Origin: Bacteroidales bacterium
Lineage (GTDB): Bacteria > Bacteroidota > Bacteroidia > Bacteroidales > UBA7960
DNA: 12,507 nucleotides
Direction of reading: 5' to 3'
Assembly: GCA_007131125.1 (NCBI GenBank)
Contig: SLRE01000225.1
Coordinates: forward strand, 1 to 12,507
The translations under genes and the position numbers were made by a program. Of the stretch, positions 1-7,418 are shown piece after piece; position 1 is the first letter of the stretch; each line of letters starts with the position of its first letter. The notes below the pieces were generated by a model. It saw nothing but the letters and a program-made list of their open reading frames with translations. It was not told where the DNA came from and did no database searches.

Positions 1-1
1 A

Positions 2-256
2 ATAAAAAAACTGATGGAGTTGATAGACCTCAAGCTGGTTACCCCCGAAGAGGTAAGGTTTTTTATCGGTTATGCAGGATGGGAGCCCGGGCAGCTAAAC
101 CGCGAATTGGGCGAAAAATCCTGGATTGTCACACAGTGCACTCTCTCCACGGTTATGGAGCGAAAACCCGAAAAACTGTGGAGCAATATGCTCAAAGAAC
201 TTGGGAATGATTACGCCATCTGGGCCAACTTTCCCGCCGACCCTATATTGAACTGA
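2..256 (+). CDS. YqgE/AlgH family protein (UPF0301), C-terminal part
   Basis: This is the 3' end of a gene that starts left of the window; the frame is open to the first base, so the ATG at 14 is probably internal. The 84 visible residues match the C-terminal half of the YqgE/AlgH family: a segment reading VRFFIGYAGWEPGQLNREL, then SWIV, then LWSNMLKELGNDYAIWANFP and the terminal DPILN, which corresponds to the family's usual C-terminal DPxxN ending. Full-length members are about 180-190 residues, so roughly half is missing. The molecular function of the family is not settled; AlgH was named for an effect on alginate regulation in Pseudomonas. It is convergent with aroK, with a 49-bp gap. The family call is firm; no function is inferred. 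Confidence 0.9.
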   Translation: MKKLMELIDLKLVTPEEVRFFIGYAGWEPGQLNRELGEKSWIVTQCTLSTVMERKPEKLWSNMLKELGNDYAIWANFPADPILN

Positions 257-263
257 TTCATTT

Positions 264-304
264 CCGGGAAAGGTTATTCCCTTTTTCCCACAAATTAATT
301 TTTT
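264..304. terminator. Weak hairpin between convergent yqgE-like gene and aroK
   Basis: GGGAAAGG (266-273) can pair imperfectly with CCTTTTTCCC (280-289) across a short TTATT-containing loop, with a bulge. A T-rich stretch follows at 296-304. It lies exactly between two convergent genes, where a terminator is expected, but the stem is interrupted and the T-run is displaced, so the call is tentative. Confidence 0.3.
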
Positions 305-305
305 G

Positions 306-809
306 TCAGGAGCCAAAAACCAGGGAAATAACCTGGTCGGGTTTCACTGTTTCTCCCTTAATAATACAGTGTGCCCTTGAATAAAACGATTCTCTTTCAG
401 CCAGTTTTTCACTGACCCAGGCGAGCAACTCTTCCCCTTTTCGGTTCTGAACCAGCGGCCTGGCTTTTTGTGCATACTCCAGGCGGTGGGCAAGGCTTAC
501 CGGGCTCATTTTCAAATAAACCGCCACACCGTTGTCAAGGATAAAGTCCATATTATCAAAATGGCAGGGAGTACCCCCTCCTGTAGCAACCACCAGTTTG
601 CTGCGCCCGGCAGTTGAAAGCAACGCCTCCTTTTCCATCTTTCGAAAGGCATCCGCTCCCATTTTTTCAAATATTTCAATTACCGGCATTCCGGCTGTTT
701 CTTCCACCATTTGGTCAATATCCGTAAAAGCATATTCCAGCTTACGTGCCAGTCGCTTTCCCAGGGAACTTTTTCCCGATCCCATAAAACCTACAAGGTA
801 GATCTTCAT
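306..809 (-). CDS. aroK: Shikimate kinase
   Basis: This 167-residue protein phosphorylates shikimate at the 3-hydroxyl using ATP, the fifth step of the cytoplasmic chorismate pathway to aromatic amino acids. The Walker A loop GFMGSGKS is at residues 7-14. The DID pair (30-32) and the FRKME segment with Arg56 and Glu59 fit the Mg2+/shikimate-binding region. The glycine-rich ATGGGT segment is at 75-80. Arg117 in ARPL fits the lid arginine, and Arg139 in the AERESFY segment fits the C-terminal substrate/phosphate-binding arginine. Length is typical of single-domain AroK (about 165-175), and the Met start sits directly before the first beta strand (KIYLVGFMG). It stands alone on the minus strand with no other aro gene visible. 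All expected active-site landmarks are present. Confidence 0.96.
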   Translation of the reverse strand: MKIYLVGFMGSGKSSLGKRLARKLEYAFTDIDQMVEETAGMPVIEIFEKMGADAFRKMEKEALLSTAGRSKLVVATGGGTPCHFDNMDFILDNGVAVYLKMSPVSLAHRLEYAQKARPLVQNRKGEELLAWVSEKLAERESFYSRAHCIIKGETVKPDQVISLVFGS

Positions 810-823
810 ACAAAGGTTTTAGG

Positions 824-831
824 CAAAATTA
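824..831 (-). promoter_or_regulatory. Candidate -7 box for aroK
   Basis: On the minus strand the sequence reads TAATTTTG, a full match to the Bacteroidota -7 consensus TAnnTTTG, 14 bp before the aroK ATG. The expected -33 TTTG is not clear; a TTGG at 849-846 lies closer than the usual spacing. This implies a very short leader. Confidence 0.4.
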
Positions 832-1007
832 TTGGAAATCCTTTACCAATCCACACTTTTTATTTCAGGAAAAAAATACCGACAGGAAAAAATCAAAACT
901 CCAGACCAAAAACTTCAAACAACCTATACAGGCAGGATTCTAAAAACCATAAAAAGTACTTTGCCAAGGTTTTTACATACAATGGTGCATATTTTGTCCC
1001 TTTGCCT

Positions 1008-1015
1008 TAACTTTG
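1008..1015 (+). promoter_or_regulatory. Candidate -7 box for wecB
   Basis: TAACTTTG is a full match to the Bacteroidota -7 consensus TAnnTTTG. It lies 72 bp before the wecB start codon. No good -33 TTTG is present at the expected distance (about 984-988 reads TGGTG), so only half of the promoter is supported. Confidence 0.4.
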
Positions 1016-1060
1016 GCATTTTCCCGGAATAAGCAAAAGACCCGGGCAAGAAAAAGTTTC

Positions 1061-1080
1061 AGGAGGAAACAAAAGAGGAG
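1061..1080 (+). promoter_or_regulatory. Ribosome-binding region of wecB
   Basis: Two purine-rich blocks, AGGAGG (1061-1066) and GAGGAG (1075-1080), precede the ATG at 1088. The nearer one is at standard Shine-Dalgarno spacing and decides the start. Such a strong site is unusual here: the other + strand genes in the window have none. Confidence 0.7.
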
Positions 1081-1087
1081 TATCCCA

Positions 1088-2158
1088 ATGAAAAAAATCC
1101 TTACCATTTTAGGAGCCAGACCGCAGTTTATCAAAGCCGCAGCCGTAAGCCGGGCCATTGCCGTCAAAAAAGAAATGCAGGAAGTGATCGTGCATACCGG
1201 ACAACATTTTGACAAAAATATGAGCCAGGTGTTTTTTGACCAGATGGACATCCCCCGCCCCGACTACAACCTGGATATCCACAGCATGTCGCATGGGGCC
1301 ATGACCGGAAAAATGCTGGAAAAGCTCGAGGAAGTCATCTTAAAGGAAAAACCCGACACGGTGATGGTATACGGGGATACCAATAGCACCCTGGCCGGGG
1401 CTTTGGCAGCCACAAAACTGCATATCCCACTTGCCCATGTGGAGGCCGGCCTGCGTTCGCACAACATGAAAATGCCCGAAGAGATCAACCGCATCCTCAC
1501 CGACAGGGTGAGTACTTTCCTTTTCTGCCCCACTCCTGTTGCCATCGAAAACCTTCAAAAGGAAGGTTTTGAGAATTTTAACGCCCGTATGCTTCTTACG
1601 GGAGATGTGATGTACGATGCCTGCCTGTTTTTTTCGGAAAAAAGCCGGGCACCGGAAATTTCCCGAATATCTGAAAATTTTCTGGTGGCCACCGTGCACA
1701 GGGCTGAGAATACCGATGAACCCGGAAATCTTTCCTCCATCATTTCTGCATTGAATGAACTTTCCCAAAAGGAAGCCGTGGTTTTTCCCATACATCCCCG
1801 CACCCGCAAACTCATCGGAGAGAAAAACATCCCCCCTCTTTCAGAAAACGTTGTGGTAACCGACCCCCTGGGATACCTGGAAATGATACACCTTTTGAAA
1901 TACTGCCGCATGGTACTGACCGACAGCGGAGGATTGCAAAAGGAAGCCTATTTCTTTAAAAAGCCCTGCATTACCCTGCGGGAAGAAACAGAATGGACCG
2001 AACTGGCAGATGCCGGACTGAACAAGCTATGCGGCAGCAACAAATCCCGCATTCTGAAAGCTTATGACCATTTCAGCAGCCAAAAGGTAACTTTCAGGGA
2101 AGGACTTTACGGGGACGGAAATGCTTCGGAACGGATTGCCAAAACATTGGCTGATTAA
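1088..2158 (+). CDS. wecB: UDP-N-acetylglucosamine 2-epimerase (non-hydrolysing)
   Basis: This 356-residue cytoplasmic enzyme interconverts UDP-GlcNAc and UDP-ManNAc, supplying ManNAc-type sugars for surface polysaccharides. The fold is two Rossmann-like (GT-B) domains. Visible motifs include GARPQFIKAA (9-18), HTGQHFD (36-42), YGDTNS (95-100), HVEAGLRS (117-124), MPEEINR (129-135), VHRAEN (203-208), HPRTR (236-240) and TDSGGLQKEA (278-287). Asp97, Glu119, Glu131/Glu132 and His204 fall where the family's catalytic residues lie. The ATG at 1088 is chosen over an upstream in-frame TTG at 1013 because the family starts just before the first strand (KKILTILGARPQ) and a GAGGAG ribosome-binding site lies 7 nt upstream. 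Length is usual for WecB/MnaA. No wecC, glycosyltransferase or other polysaccharide gene is visible nearby, so its end product cannot be told. Confidence 0.96.
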   Translation: MKKILTILGARPQFIKAAAVSRAIAVKKEMQEVIVHTGQHFDKNMSQVFFDQMDIPRPDYNLDIHSMSHGAMTGKMLEKLEEVILKEKPDTVMVYGDTNSTLAGALAATKLHIPLAHVEAGLRSHNMKMPEEINRILTDRVSTFLFCPTPVAIENLQKEGFENFNARMLLTGDVMYDACLFFSEKSRAPEISRISENFLVATVHRAENTDEPGNLSSIISALNELSQKEAVVFPIHPRTRKLIGEKNIPPLSENVVVTDPLGYLEMIHLLKYCRMVLTDSGGLQKEAYFFKKPCITLREETEWTELADAGLNKLCGSNKSRILKAYDHFSSQKVTFREGLYGDGNASERIAKTLAD

Positions 2159-2161
2159 AAG

Positions 2162-2196
2162 AAAGGGAGCTGCCCCTGTTAAGACAGCCCCCTTTT
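2162..2196. terminator. Bidirectional terminator between wecB and gdhA (GDH1)
   Basis: AAAGGGAGCTG (2162-2172) pairs with CAGCCCCCTTT (2185-2195) with a single mismatch, around a 12-nt loop. On the plus strand a short T-run follows the stem; on the minus strand the stem ends in TTTCTTTTAA. It sits in the 58-bp gap between two convergent genes and can serve both. Confidence 0.75.
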
Positions 2197-2216
2197 GCCA
2201 TGAACAGAAGTTGCTG

Positions 2217-3557
2217 CTATACAGCACCCTGTGCCATCATGGCGTCCGCAACTTTAACAAAACCACCAATGTTTGAGCCTTTCACATAGTTGATAAAGTC
2301 GCCTTCTTTTCCATGCTCCACACAGGTTTTGTGGATGTTGATCATGATATTGTGAAGACGCTGATCCACTTCCTCCCGGGTCCATGACAGACGCAGGGAG
2401 TTTTGGCTCATTTCAAGACCGGAAGTGGCTACACCACCGGCATTGGCAGCTTTCCCGGGTCCGTAAAGGATCTTGTTGTCAAGAAATACCTCTACAGCCT
2501 CCGGGGTAGAGGGCATGTTGGCCCCTTCAGAAACACAAATGCAACCGTTTTTCACCAGCTCTTTGGCTTCTTCTTCATTGACTTCATTTTCGGTAGCGCA
2601 GGGCAGGGCAATGTCGCATTTTTCCATCCACGGACGGGATACCCCTTCCACATATTTGCAACCGAAATGGTCGGCATATTCGCGAATGCGGCCGCGCTTA
2701 ACGTTTTTAAGGTTCATCACATACTCCAGCTTTTCGGTATCAATGCCGTCCTGGTCATAAATGTATCCGTTGGAGTCGGAAAGGGTCACCACCTTACCGC
2801 CAAATTCAATTACCTTTTCGGTGGCATACTGGGCAACATTGCCAGAGCCGCTGATGGAAACCGTTTTGCCCCGGATCTCCTCGTTGATGGTGGCCAGCAT
2901 TTCCTGGGCAAAGTAAACCGTTCCGTAGCCGGTGGCCTGTGGCCGGATGAGGCTTCCGCCATACTCCAGGCCCTTGCCGGTAAATACACCGGTAAATTCA
3001 TTTTTTATTCGTTTGTACTGCCCAAACATATAACCGATCTCACGACCGCCAACGCCTATGTCTCCTGCAGGCACATCGGTATCGGGGCCAATGTGGCGGG
3101 TTAATTCCGTCATCAGGCTCTGGCAAAAACGCATCACCTCATTGTCGGATTTTCCCTTGGGGTCAAAATCACTTCCGCCCTTTCCTCCACCCAAAGGCAG
3201 GGAGGTCAGGCTGTTTTTAAAGACCTGCTCAAAGGCCAGGAATTTCAAAACCCCGAGGTCAACCGTTGGGTGAAAACGCATTCCCCCTTTATAGGGACCA
3301 ATGGCACTGTTCATCTCAATGCGAAAACCACGGTTCACCTGAAATTCTCCTTTGTCGTCAACCCAGGGAATGCGAAATATCACAACCCGCTCAGGCTCAA
3401 TCATCCGCTCAAAAACTTTTGCAGCCTTGTATTTTGGATTTTCTTCCAGAAACGGAATAATGGTTTCGGCTACTTCCTGAACAGCCTGATGAAAAGCCCG
3501 CTCGGAAGGATTTTTTGCCACCACATAATCCATGAATTTTTTTACTTGTGCATCCAT
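2217..3557 (-). CDS. gdhA: Glutamate dehydrogenase 1, NADP(H)-type predicted
   Basis: This 446-residue hexameric-type enzyme performs reversible reductive amination of 2-oxoglutarate to glutamate. It aligns end to end with the E. coli GdhA type. The substrate site is intact: Lys90 in GPYKGGMRFHP, Lys114 in FKNSL, catalytic Lys126 in GGGKGGSD, and Asp166 in PAGDIGVGGRE. The nucleotide fold has SGSGNVAQYA (236-245) followed by LSDSNG (259-264). Ser238 and Ser262 fall at the two positions that are Phe238 and Pro262 in the NAD-specific Clostridium symbiosum enzyme, and Ser at both is the NADP-type pattern. The start at 3557 is preferred over an in-frame ATG at 3611 because it gives the family's usual N-terminus (MDAQVKKFMDYV) and has an AAAGGAA ribosome-binding site 6-12 nt before it. 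An assimilatory role is likely (inference). The gene diverges from the large tandem pair. Confidence 0.95.
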   Translation of the reverse strand: MDAQVKKFMDYVVAKNPSERAFHQAVQEVAETIIPFLEENPKYKAAKVFERMIEPERVVIFRIPWVDDKGEFQVNRGFRIEMNSAIGPYKGGMRFHPTVDLGVLKFLAFEQVFKNSLTSLPLGGGKGGSDFDPKGKSDNEVMRFCQSLMTELTRHIGPDTDVPAGDIGVGGREIGYMFGQYKRIKNEFTGVFTGKGLEYGGSLIRPQATGYGTVYFAQEMLATINEEIRGKTVSISGSGNVAQYATEKVIEFGGKVVTLSDSNGYIYDQDGIDTEKLEYVMNLKNVKRGRIREYADHFGCKYVEGVSRPWMEKCDIALPCATENEVNEEEAKELVKNGCICVSEGANMPSTPEAVEVFLDNKILYGPGKAANAGGVATSGLEMSQNSLRLSWTREEVDQRLHNIMINIHKTCVEHGKEGDFINYVKGSNIGGFVKVADAMMAQGAV

Positions 3558-3577
3558 TGTTTTTCCTTTCTTTAATT

Positions 3578-3717
3578 GATTTGGTATGTTTAAAACTGGT
3601 TTAGGTTTCATGGCAATTTTAAAGGATTTTTTATCTCACTCATATTTTTATCAAAAACATATTTTTTTTAGTTTTTTCTTGGATATCTCATTATTTTTTT
3701 TATTGGCATACCAAATC
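3578..3717. repeat. 11-bp inverted repeat in the divergent control region
   Basis: GATTTGGTATG at 3578-3588 recurs as its exact reverse complement CATACCAAATC at 3707-3717, with 118 bp between. The second copy is also part of a short local palindrome, TTGG-CATA-CCAA (3703-3714). The first copy lies in the leader of GDH1, about 20 bp before its start. The pair could be two half-sites for a regulator, or ends of a long-range RNA stem in the GDH1 leader. Function is inferred only from position. Confidence 0.4.
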
Positions 3718-3783
3718 TCGTTTTATGTGGTATTATTTTTCAGCTTTGCAAGAAATTTTTAAGATTTTTTCTTTAACCAGAAA

Positions 3784-3817
3784 TTTGTAATTTCAATCAG
3801 ATTATTTTTTATCATTG
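3784..3817 (+). promoter_or_regulatory. Candidate promoter of the tandem ATP-grasp operon
   Basis: TTTG at 3784-3787 and TATCATTG at 3810-3817 (one mismatch to TAnnTTTG) are 22 bp apart, within the spacing reported for Bacteroidota primary-sigma promoters. Transcription would begin near 3824, giving a leader of about 26 nt before the ATG at 3850. Confidence 0.45.
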
Positions 3818-3849
3818 TTGCCGAGTTGTGATAAAACCCCGGGACAAAA

Positions 3850-6800
3850 ATGAAAGAAGAACCAGGAATTACGCCTGCCAAACAGGAAGAAATAAAAACC
3901 TCAGCCCCCGTAGAGCAGCCCGTTTCCATCAGCCAGGAAGAGATTCAAAGGATACTGACTGAAAAGAAGGAAAGGCTCAAGGAACTTGGTGCCATCAACA
4001 AGACCAACCAAATCCTCCGGGAAGACAAATCCATCCCGGAGATGCTTCAGGATATTGTAAAAATTATTCCTCCCGCATGGCAGCATCCACAGGATGCCGT
4101 AGCCCGCATTAAATATGGAAAAGATGAGTTTACCAGTGCCACCAAATTCAAGGAAGGCAAATGGTTGCAGCGGAAAACTTTTGAAACCATTGACGGGACA
4201 GAAGGCAGCATAGAGGTTTTTTATCTCAATGAGCACCCCGAGCTGGATGAAGGGCCTTTTTTGATTGAAGAAAGACACCTGGTCAATAACCTTACCAGCA
4301 TCATTACCGGGCATCTCAACACCCTTATCGGGAAGAGCCTGCTAAAAAAGGCAAGCCCCGAAGAACAAGATACCGAGCAGGCCAGGCAGGAACAAACCCA
4401 TTCTGCCATGAGCCGGCAACTTCTGCAAAAATTCCTGAACAAGCACAACTCCGACCGGGATATCTATCACGACCTGATGCAGTACAAAGTAAGGGAAATC
4501 CTCCTTGTGGCCAACCTTTACGATGCCTATATCATTGAGCAGGAAGGGCGGTTTTTTGAACAGGTTACCGGTCAGTACTACCAGCTGAACCTTTCATCGG
4601 CTCCCCGCATCACAGGGGTTTCCACCCCCGAGGAAGCCCTGGAAAAACTCCAGGAAAAACATTTCGATTTGGTAATCGTTATGATGGGCGTGGATAAGTC
4701 CACTCCCATTCAGCTGAGTCGTATCATCAAGCAGATATACCACAATCTGCCCATTTTTATGCTGCTCAACAACAACAGTGACATTGCAATGTTCGAGGAT
4801 GGCAACAAACCCATTACCTCGGTGGATAAGATCTTTGTCTGGAACGGGGATTCTAAGGTTTTCCTGGCCATGGTCAAGTTTAATGAGGACAGGGTAAATG
4901 TGGAAAACGATATCCGTATCGGGATGGTGAGGGTTATTTTGCTGGTGGAAGACTCTGCAAGGTATTACTCCCGTTACCTGCCCATTTTGTATTCCATTGT
5001 GATTGAACAGACCCAGCAGCTCATTGAAGAAGTGAACACCGATGAGCTTTATAAACTGCTAAAAATGAGGGTTAGGCCAAAGGTATTGCTGGCTACCAGC
5101 TATAACGAAGCCGTGGCCCTGTTTAACCAGTACAAAGACAACCTGCTTTGCCTGATTTCGGACGTGAAGTTTGAAAAAGATGGGATAATGGATGAAAAAG
5201 CCGGGCTTAAACTGGTCGAATACGCCAAATCGGCCATTCCCAACCTGCCGACGGTATTACAATCTTCCGACCCGGAGAATGCCAGAAACGCTTATAAACT
5301 CAAATCAACCTTCATCAATAAAAATTCTGAAACCCTGAAGCAGGACCTTCAAAGTTTTATCAATTATTACCTGGGATTTGGGAATTTTGTATACAAGGAT
5401 GAGGATGGTCGAAGGGAAATTGCAGTGGCCCGATCTATGAAAGAGTTTCAAACCCACCTTAAAAGCATTCCTGAAAAATCCCTGATCTACCATGCCAAAA
5501 AAGACCATTTCTCTCACTGGCTGATGGCCCGGGGCGAGATCCAGATCGCCAAAAAGATCAAACCCCTGAAGGTTGAAGACTTCCAGTCGCCAGGAAGCCT
5601 GAGGCAATACCTGATTGATGTGGTTGAGCAATGCATACATGACAAACAAAAAGGCAAAGTGATCAACTTTGAAGAGTCTGCCCTGCTGGACCAAACCAAT
5701 GTGGTGAGCCTGGCCCCAGGCTCTTTGGGGGGGAAAGGGCGCGGACTTTCTTTCATCAACATGATCATCAACAGCTTTAACTTTGAAGAGCTGGTTCCCG
5801 ATATCAAAATCGTTACCCCCCGCACCTCTATCATCGGCACCGAAGAGTTTGAGCGTTTCATTCAAAGGAACGATCTTTACAATAAGGTTTATTGCGAAAC
5901 AAATTATGATGAAGTAAAAAAGATGTTCCTGGCAGGGAATCTTTCGGACTCCCTGGTAAAAAGACTGAAAATCTATCTTTCCACCATCAAAAGGCCTCTG
6001 GCCATCAGGTCATCCAGCCTTTTTGAAGACTCTCTGATGCAACCTTTTGCCGGGATCTTCGATACCTTTCTTTTACCCAACAACCATCCCGACCTCAAGG
6101 TAAGGCTCGAACAAACCATGAATGCCATCAAGCTGGTTTTTGCTTCCATTTTTTCTCCCACTGCCTGCGCTTACTTTAGGGCCGTTCATTACAAAATTGA
6201 AGAAGAAAAAATGGCCGTCATCCTCCAGGAAGTGGTGGGCAATGAATTTGACGGGTATTATTATCCCCATATCAGCGGTGTGGCACAGTCCTATAATTTT
6301 TATCCCTATTCCTATATGCAACCCGATGAAGGGTTTGCCTCCATTGCCGTGGGGCTAGGCAAATATGTGGTGGAAGGAGAAAAAACATACCGCTTTTCAC
6401 CGGTACACCCCCAGCTGGAAATTTACACCCCAAAAGACCTTTTCAAGAATTCACAGGTGCATTATTACGGCATCGACATGAATAAAAAAGACCTGAACCT
6501 TTTGGAAGGGGAAGATGCCGCACTGAAAAAACTGGAAATTGACATGGCCGAAAAGCACGGCACCCTTAAGCATTGTGCTTCTGTTTACGACTTTTCCAGC
6601 GAACGAACCATCCCGGGCATTACCGAGCCAGGGCCCAGGGTGGTTAATTTTGCCAACATCCTAAAATACGATTACATTCCCCTGGCCAAAAGTATTGAAG
6701 TGATTCTCGACATTGTTTCTGAAGCAATGGGCACCCCTATCGAAATAGAATTCGCCGTAGACCTTACAAAAAACAAAGAAGGAAAAGCCTCCTTTTACCT

Positions 6801-7416
6801 GCTGCAAATCAAACCCCTGATTAAAAACATCATCGATACGGAAATCAGTATTGATGACATCGACAATGACCGCCTGCTGCTTTATAGCGAAAATGGTATG
6901 GGCAACGGCAGAATCGGCGACATTTACGATATCATCTATGTAGATCTGGATACTTTTGACAACCTCAAGACCGAAAAAATGCGGGACGAGATTGAGGAGC
7001 TCAATAATAAAATGGCCGAAGAAAACCGGAAATACGTTTTGATTGGCCCCGGAAGATGGGGTACCAGGGACCGCTTTATCGGTATTCCGGTAAATTGGTC
7101 GCAGATCTCCAATGCCCGCATTATCGTTGAGGTGAGCATGGAAGACTTTCCGCTGGATGCCTCCCTGGGCTCACACTTTTTCCACAATGTCATCAGCATG
7201 AACGTGGGATATTTTTCCGTAAAACACAACGACCTGATCGATTATGTTAACTGGGATATGCTGAAAAAAGTACCTTTGGTGAACAAAACCAAATACTTCA
7301 GGCATGTGCGCTTCAATGAACCCCTGGAAATAATTATGGACGGCAAAAAAAGGGCTTCCCTTATATATTTTCAGTCTGATAAAAAATCTGAAAAATCCGA
7401 AGAAAAATATTCCTGA
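3850..7416 (+). CDS. Sensor + tandem receiver + PPDK-type ATP-grasp protein (large paralogue A)
   Basis: This 1188-residue, apparently soluble protein shows no signal peptide or membrane segment. Domains in order: a low-complexity N-terminus (1-30); a sensor-like domain (about 40-160) resembling the N-terminal region of some sensor kinases (KIIPPAW, then DEGPFLIEERHLVNNL); a degenerate receiver (about 214-355) with Met278 where the phospho-Asp belongs; an intact receiver (about 361-510) with Glu367/Asp368, Asp438, Ser472/473 and Lys491; a linker with HFSHWLMAR (553-561); a PPDK/PEP-synthase N-terminal ATP-grasp domain (about 620-990) with LGGKGRG, RSSS (720-723), FAG (733-735), IEIEFA (964-969) and QIKP (986-989); and a C-terminal domain with GPGRWG (1066-1071) and SHFF (1108-1111). 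The phosphohistidine domain (TSHAA-type motif) and PEP/pyruvate barrel are absent, so PEP synthesis by this chain alone is implausible. The Arg expected in QxRP is Lys988. The gene is followed 2 nt later by paralogue B. Substrate and function are unknown. Confidence 0.88.
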   Translation: MKEEPGITPAKQEEIKTSAPVEQPVSISQEEIQRILTEKKERLKELGAINKTNQILREDKSIPEMLQDIVKIIPPAWQHPQDAVARIKYGKDEFTSATKFKEGKWLQRKTFETIDGTEGSIEVFYLNEHPELDEGPFLIEERHLVNNLTSIITGHLNTLIGKSLLKKASPEEQDTEQARQEQTHSAMSRQLLQKFLNKHNSDRDIYHDLMQYKVREILLVANLYDAYIIEQEGRFFEQVTGQYYQLNLSSAPRITGVSTPEEALEKLQEKHFDLVIVMMGVDKSTPIQLSRIIKQIYHNLPIFMLLNNNSDIAMFEDGNKPITSVDKIFVWNGDSKVFLAMVKFNEDRVNVENDIRIGMVRVILLVEDSARYYSRYLPILYSIVIEQTQQLIEEVNTDELYKLLKMRVRPKVLLATSYNEAVALFNQYKDNLLCLISDVKFEKDGIMDEKAGLKLVEYAKSAIPNLPTVLQSSDPENARNAYKLKSTFINKNSETLKQDLQSFINYYLGFGNFVYKDEDGRREIAVARSMKEFQTHLKSIPEKSLIYHAKKDHFSHWLMARGEIQIAKKIKPLKVEDFQSPGSLRQYLIDVVEQCIHDKQKGKVINFEESALLDQTNVVSLAPGSLGGKGRGLSFINMIINSFNFEELVPDIKIVTPRTSIIGTEEFERFIQRNDLYNKVYCETNYDEVKKMFLAGNLSDSLVKRLKIYLSTIKRPLAIRSSSLFEDSLMQPFAGIFDTFLLPNNHPDLKVRLEQTMNAIKLVFASIFSPTACAYFRAVHYKIEEEKMAVILQEVVGNEFDGYYYPHISGVAQSYNFYPYSYMQPDEGFASIAVGLGKYVVEGEKTYRFSPVHPQLEIYTPKDLFKNSQVHYYGIDMNKKDLNLLEGEDAALKKLEIDMAEKHGTLKHCASVYDFSSERTIPGITEPGPRVVNFANILKYDYIPLAKSIEVILDIVSEAMGTPIEIEFAVDLTKNKEGKASFYLLQIKPLIKNIIDTEISIDDIDNDRLLLYSENGMGNGRIGDIYDIIYVDLDTFDNLKTEKMRDEIEELNNKMAEENRKYVLIGPGRWGTRDRFIGIPVNWSQISNARIIVEVSMEDFPLDASLGSHFFHNVISMNVGYFSVKHNDLIDYVNWDMLKKVPLVNKTKYFRHVRFNEPLEIIMDGKKRASLIYFQSDKKSEKSEEKYS

Positions 7417-7418
7417 CA

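Larger units (their letters stand above)
3558..3849. other. AT-rich divergent intergenic region
   Basis: These 292 bp separate the divergent GDH1 and tandem-pair genes. The stretch is strongly AT-rich with many T-runs, including three copies of ATTATTTTT (starting 3690, 3732 and 3801). It holds no convincing open reading frame and no recognisable riboswitch or RNA gene. It should contain promoters in both directions; only the rightward one has a reasonable candidate. No clear -33/-7 pair was found for GDH1. Confidence 0.7.

Noticed and set aside
1013..1087. 25-residue N-terminal extension of WecB from a TTG at 1013
   Set aside because: The TTG overlaps the candidate -7 promoter box, the extension is an unstructured Lys/Arg-rich stretch, and the ATG at 1088 has a strong Shine-Dalgarno site.
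2403..3104. Long open frame (233 codons) on the plus strand inside GDH1
   Set aside because: It lies wholly antisense to a full-length, highly conserved glutamate dehydrogenase gene, and its translation has no recognisable motif; it is a by-product of codon bias.
3558..3611. 18-residue N-terminal extension of GDH1 from an ATG at 3611
   Set aside because: The ATG at 3557 gives the family's normal N-terminus and has a ribosome-binding sequence at correct spacing; the extension has no counterpart in GDH2 or E. coli GdhA.
3690..3810. Three copies of ATTATTTTT in the divergent region
   Set aside because: The region is so T-rich that short repeats like these are expected by chance; spacing is irregular.
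5305..5865. 186-codon minus-strand frame inside paralogue A
   Set aside because: It overlaps the conserved receiver, linker and ATP-grasp coding sequence of A; it has no domain signature and no promoter-like sequence.
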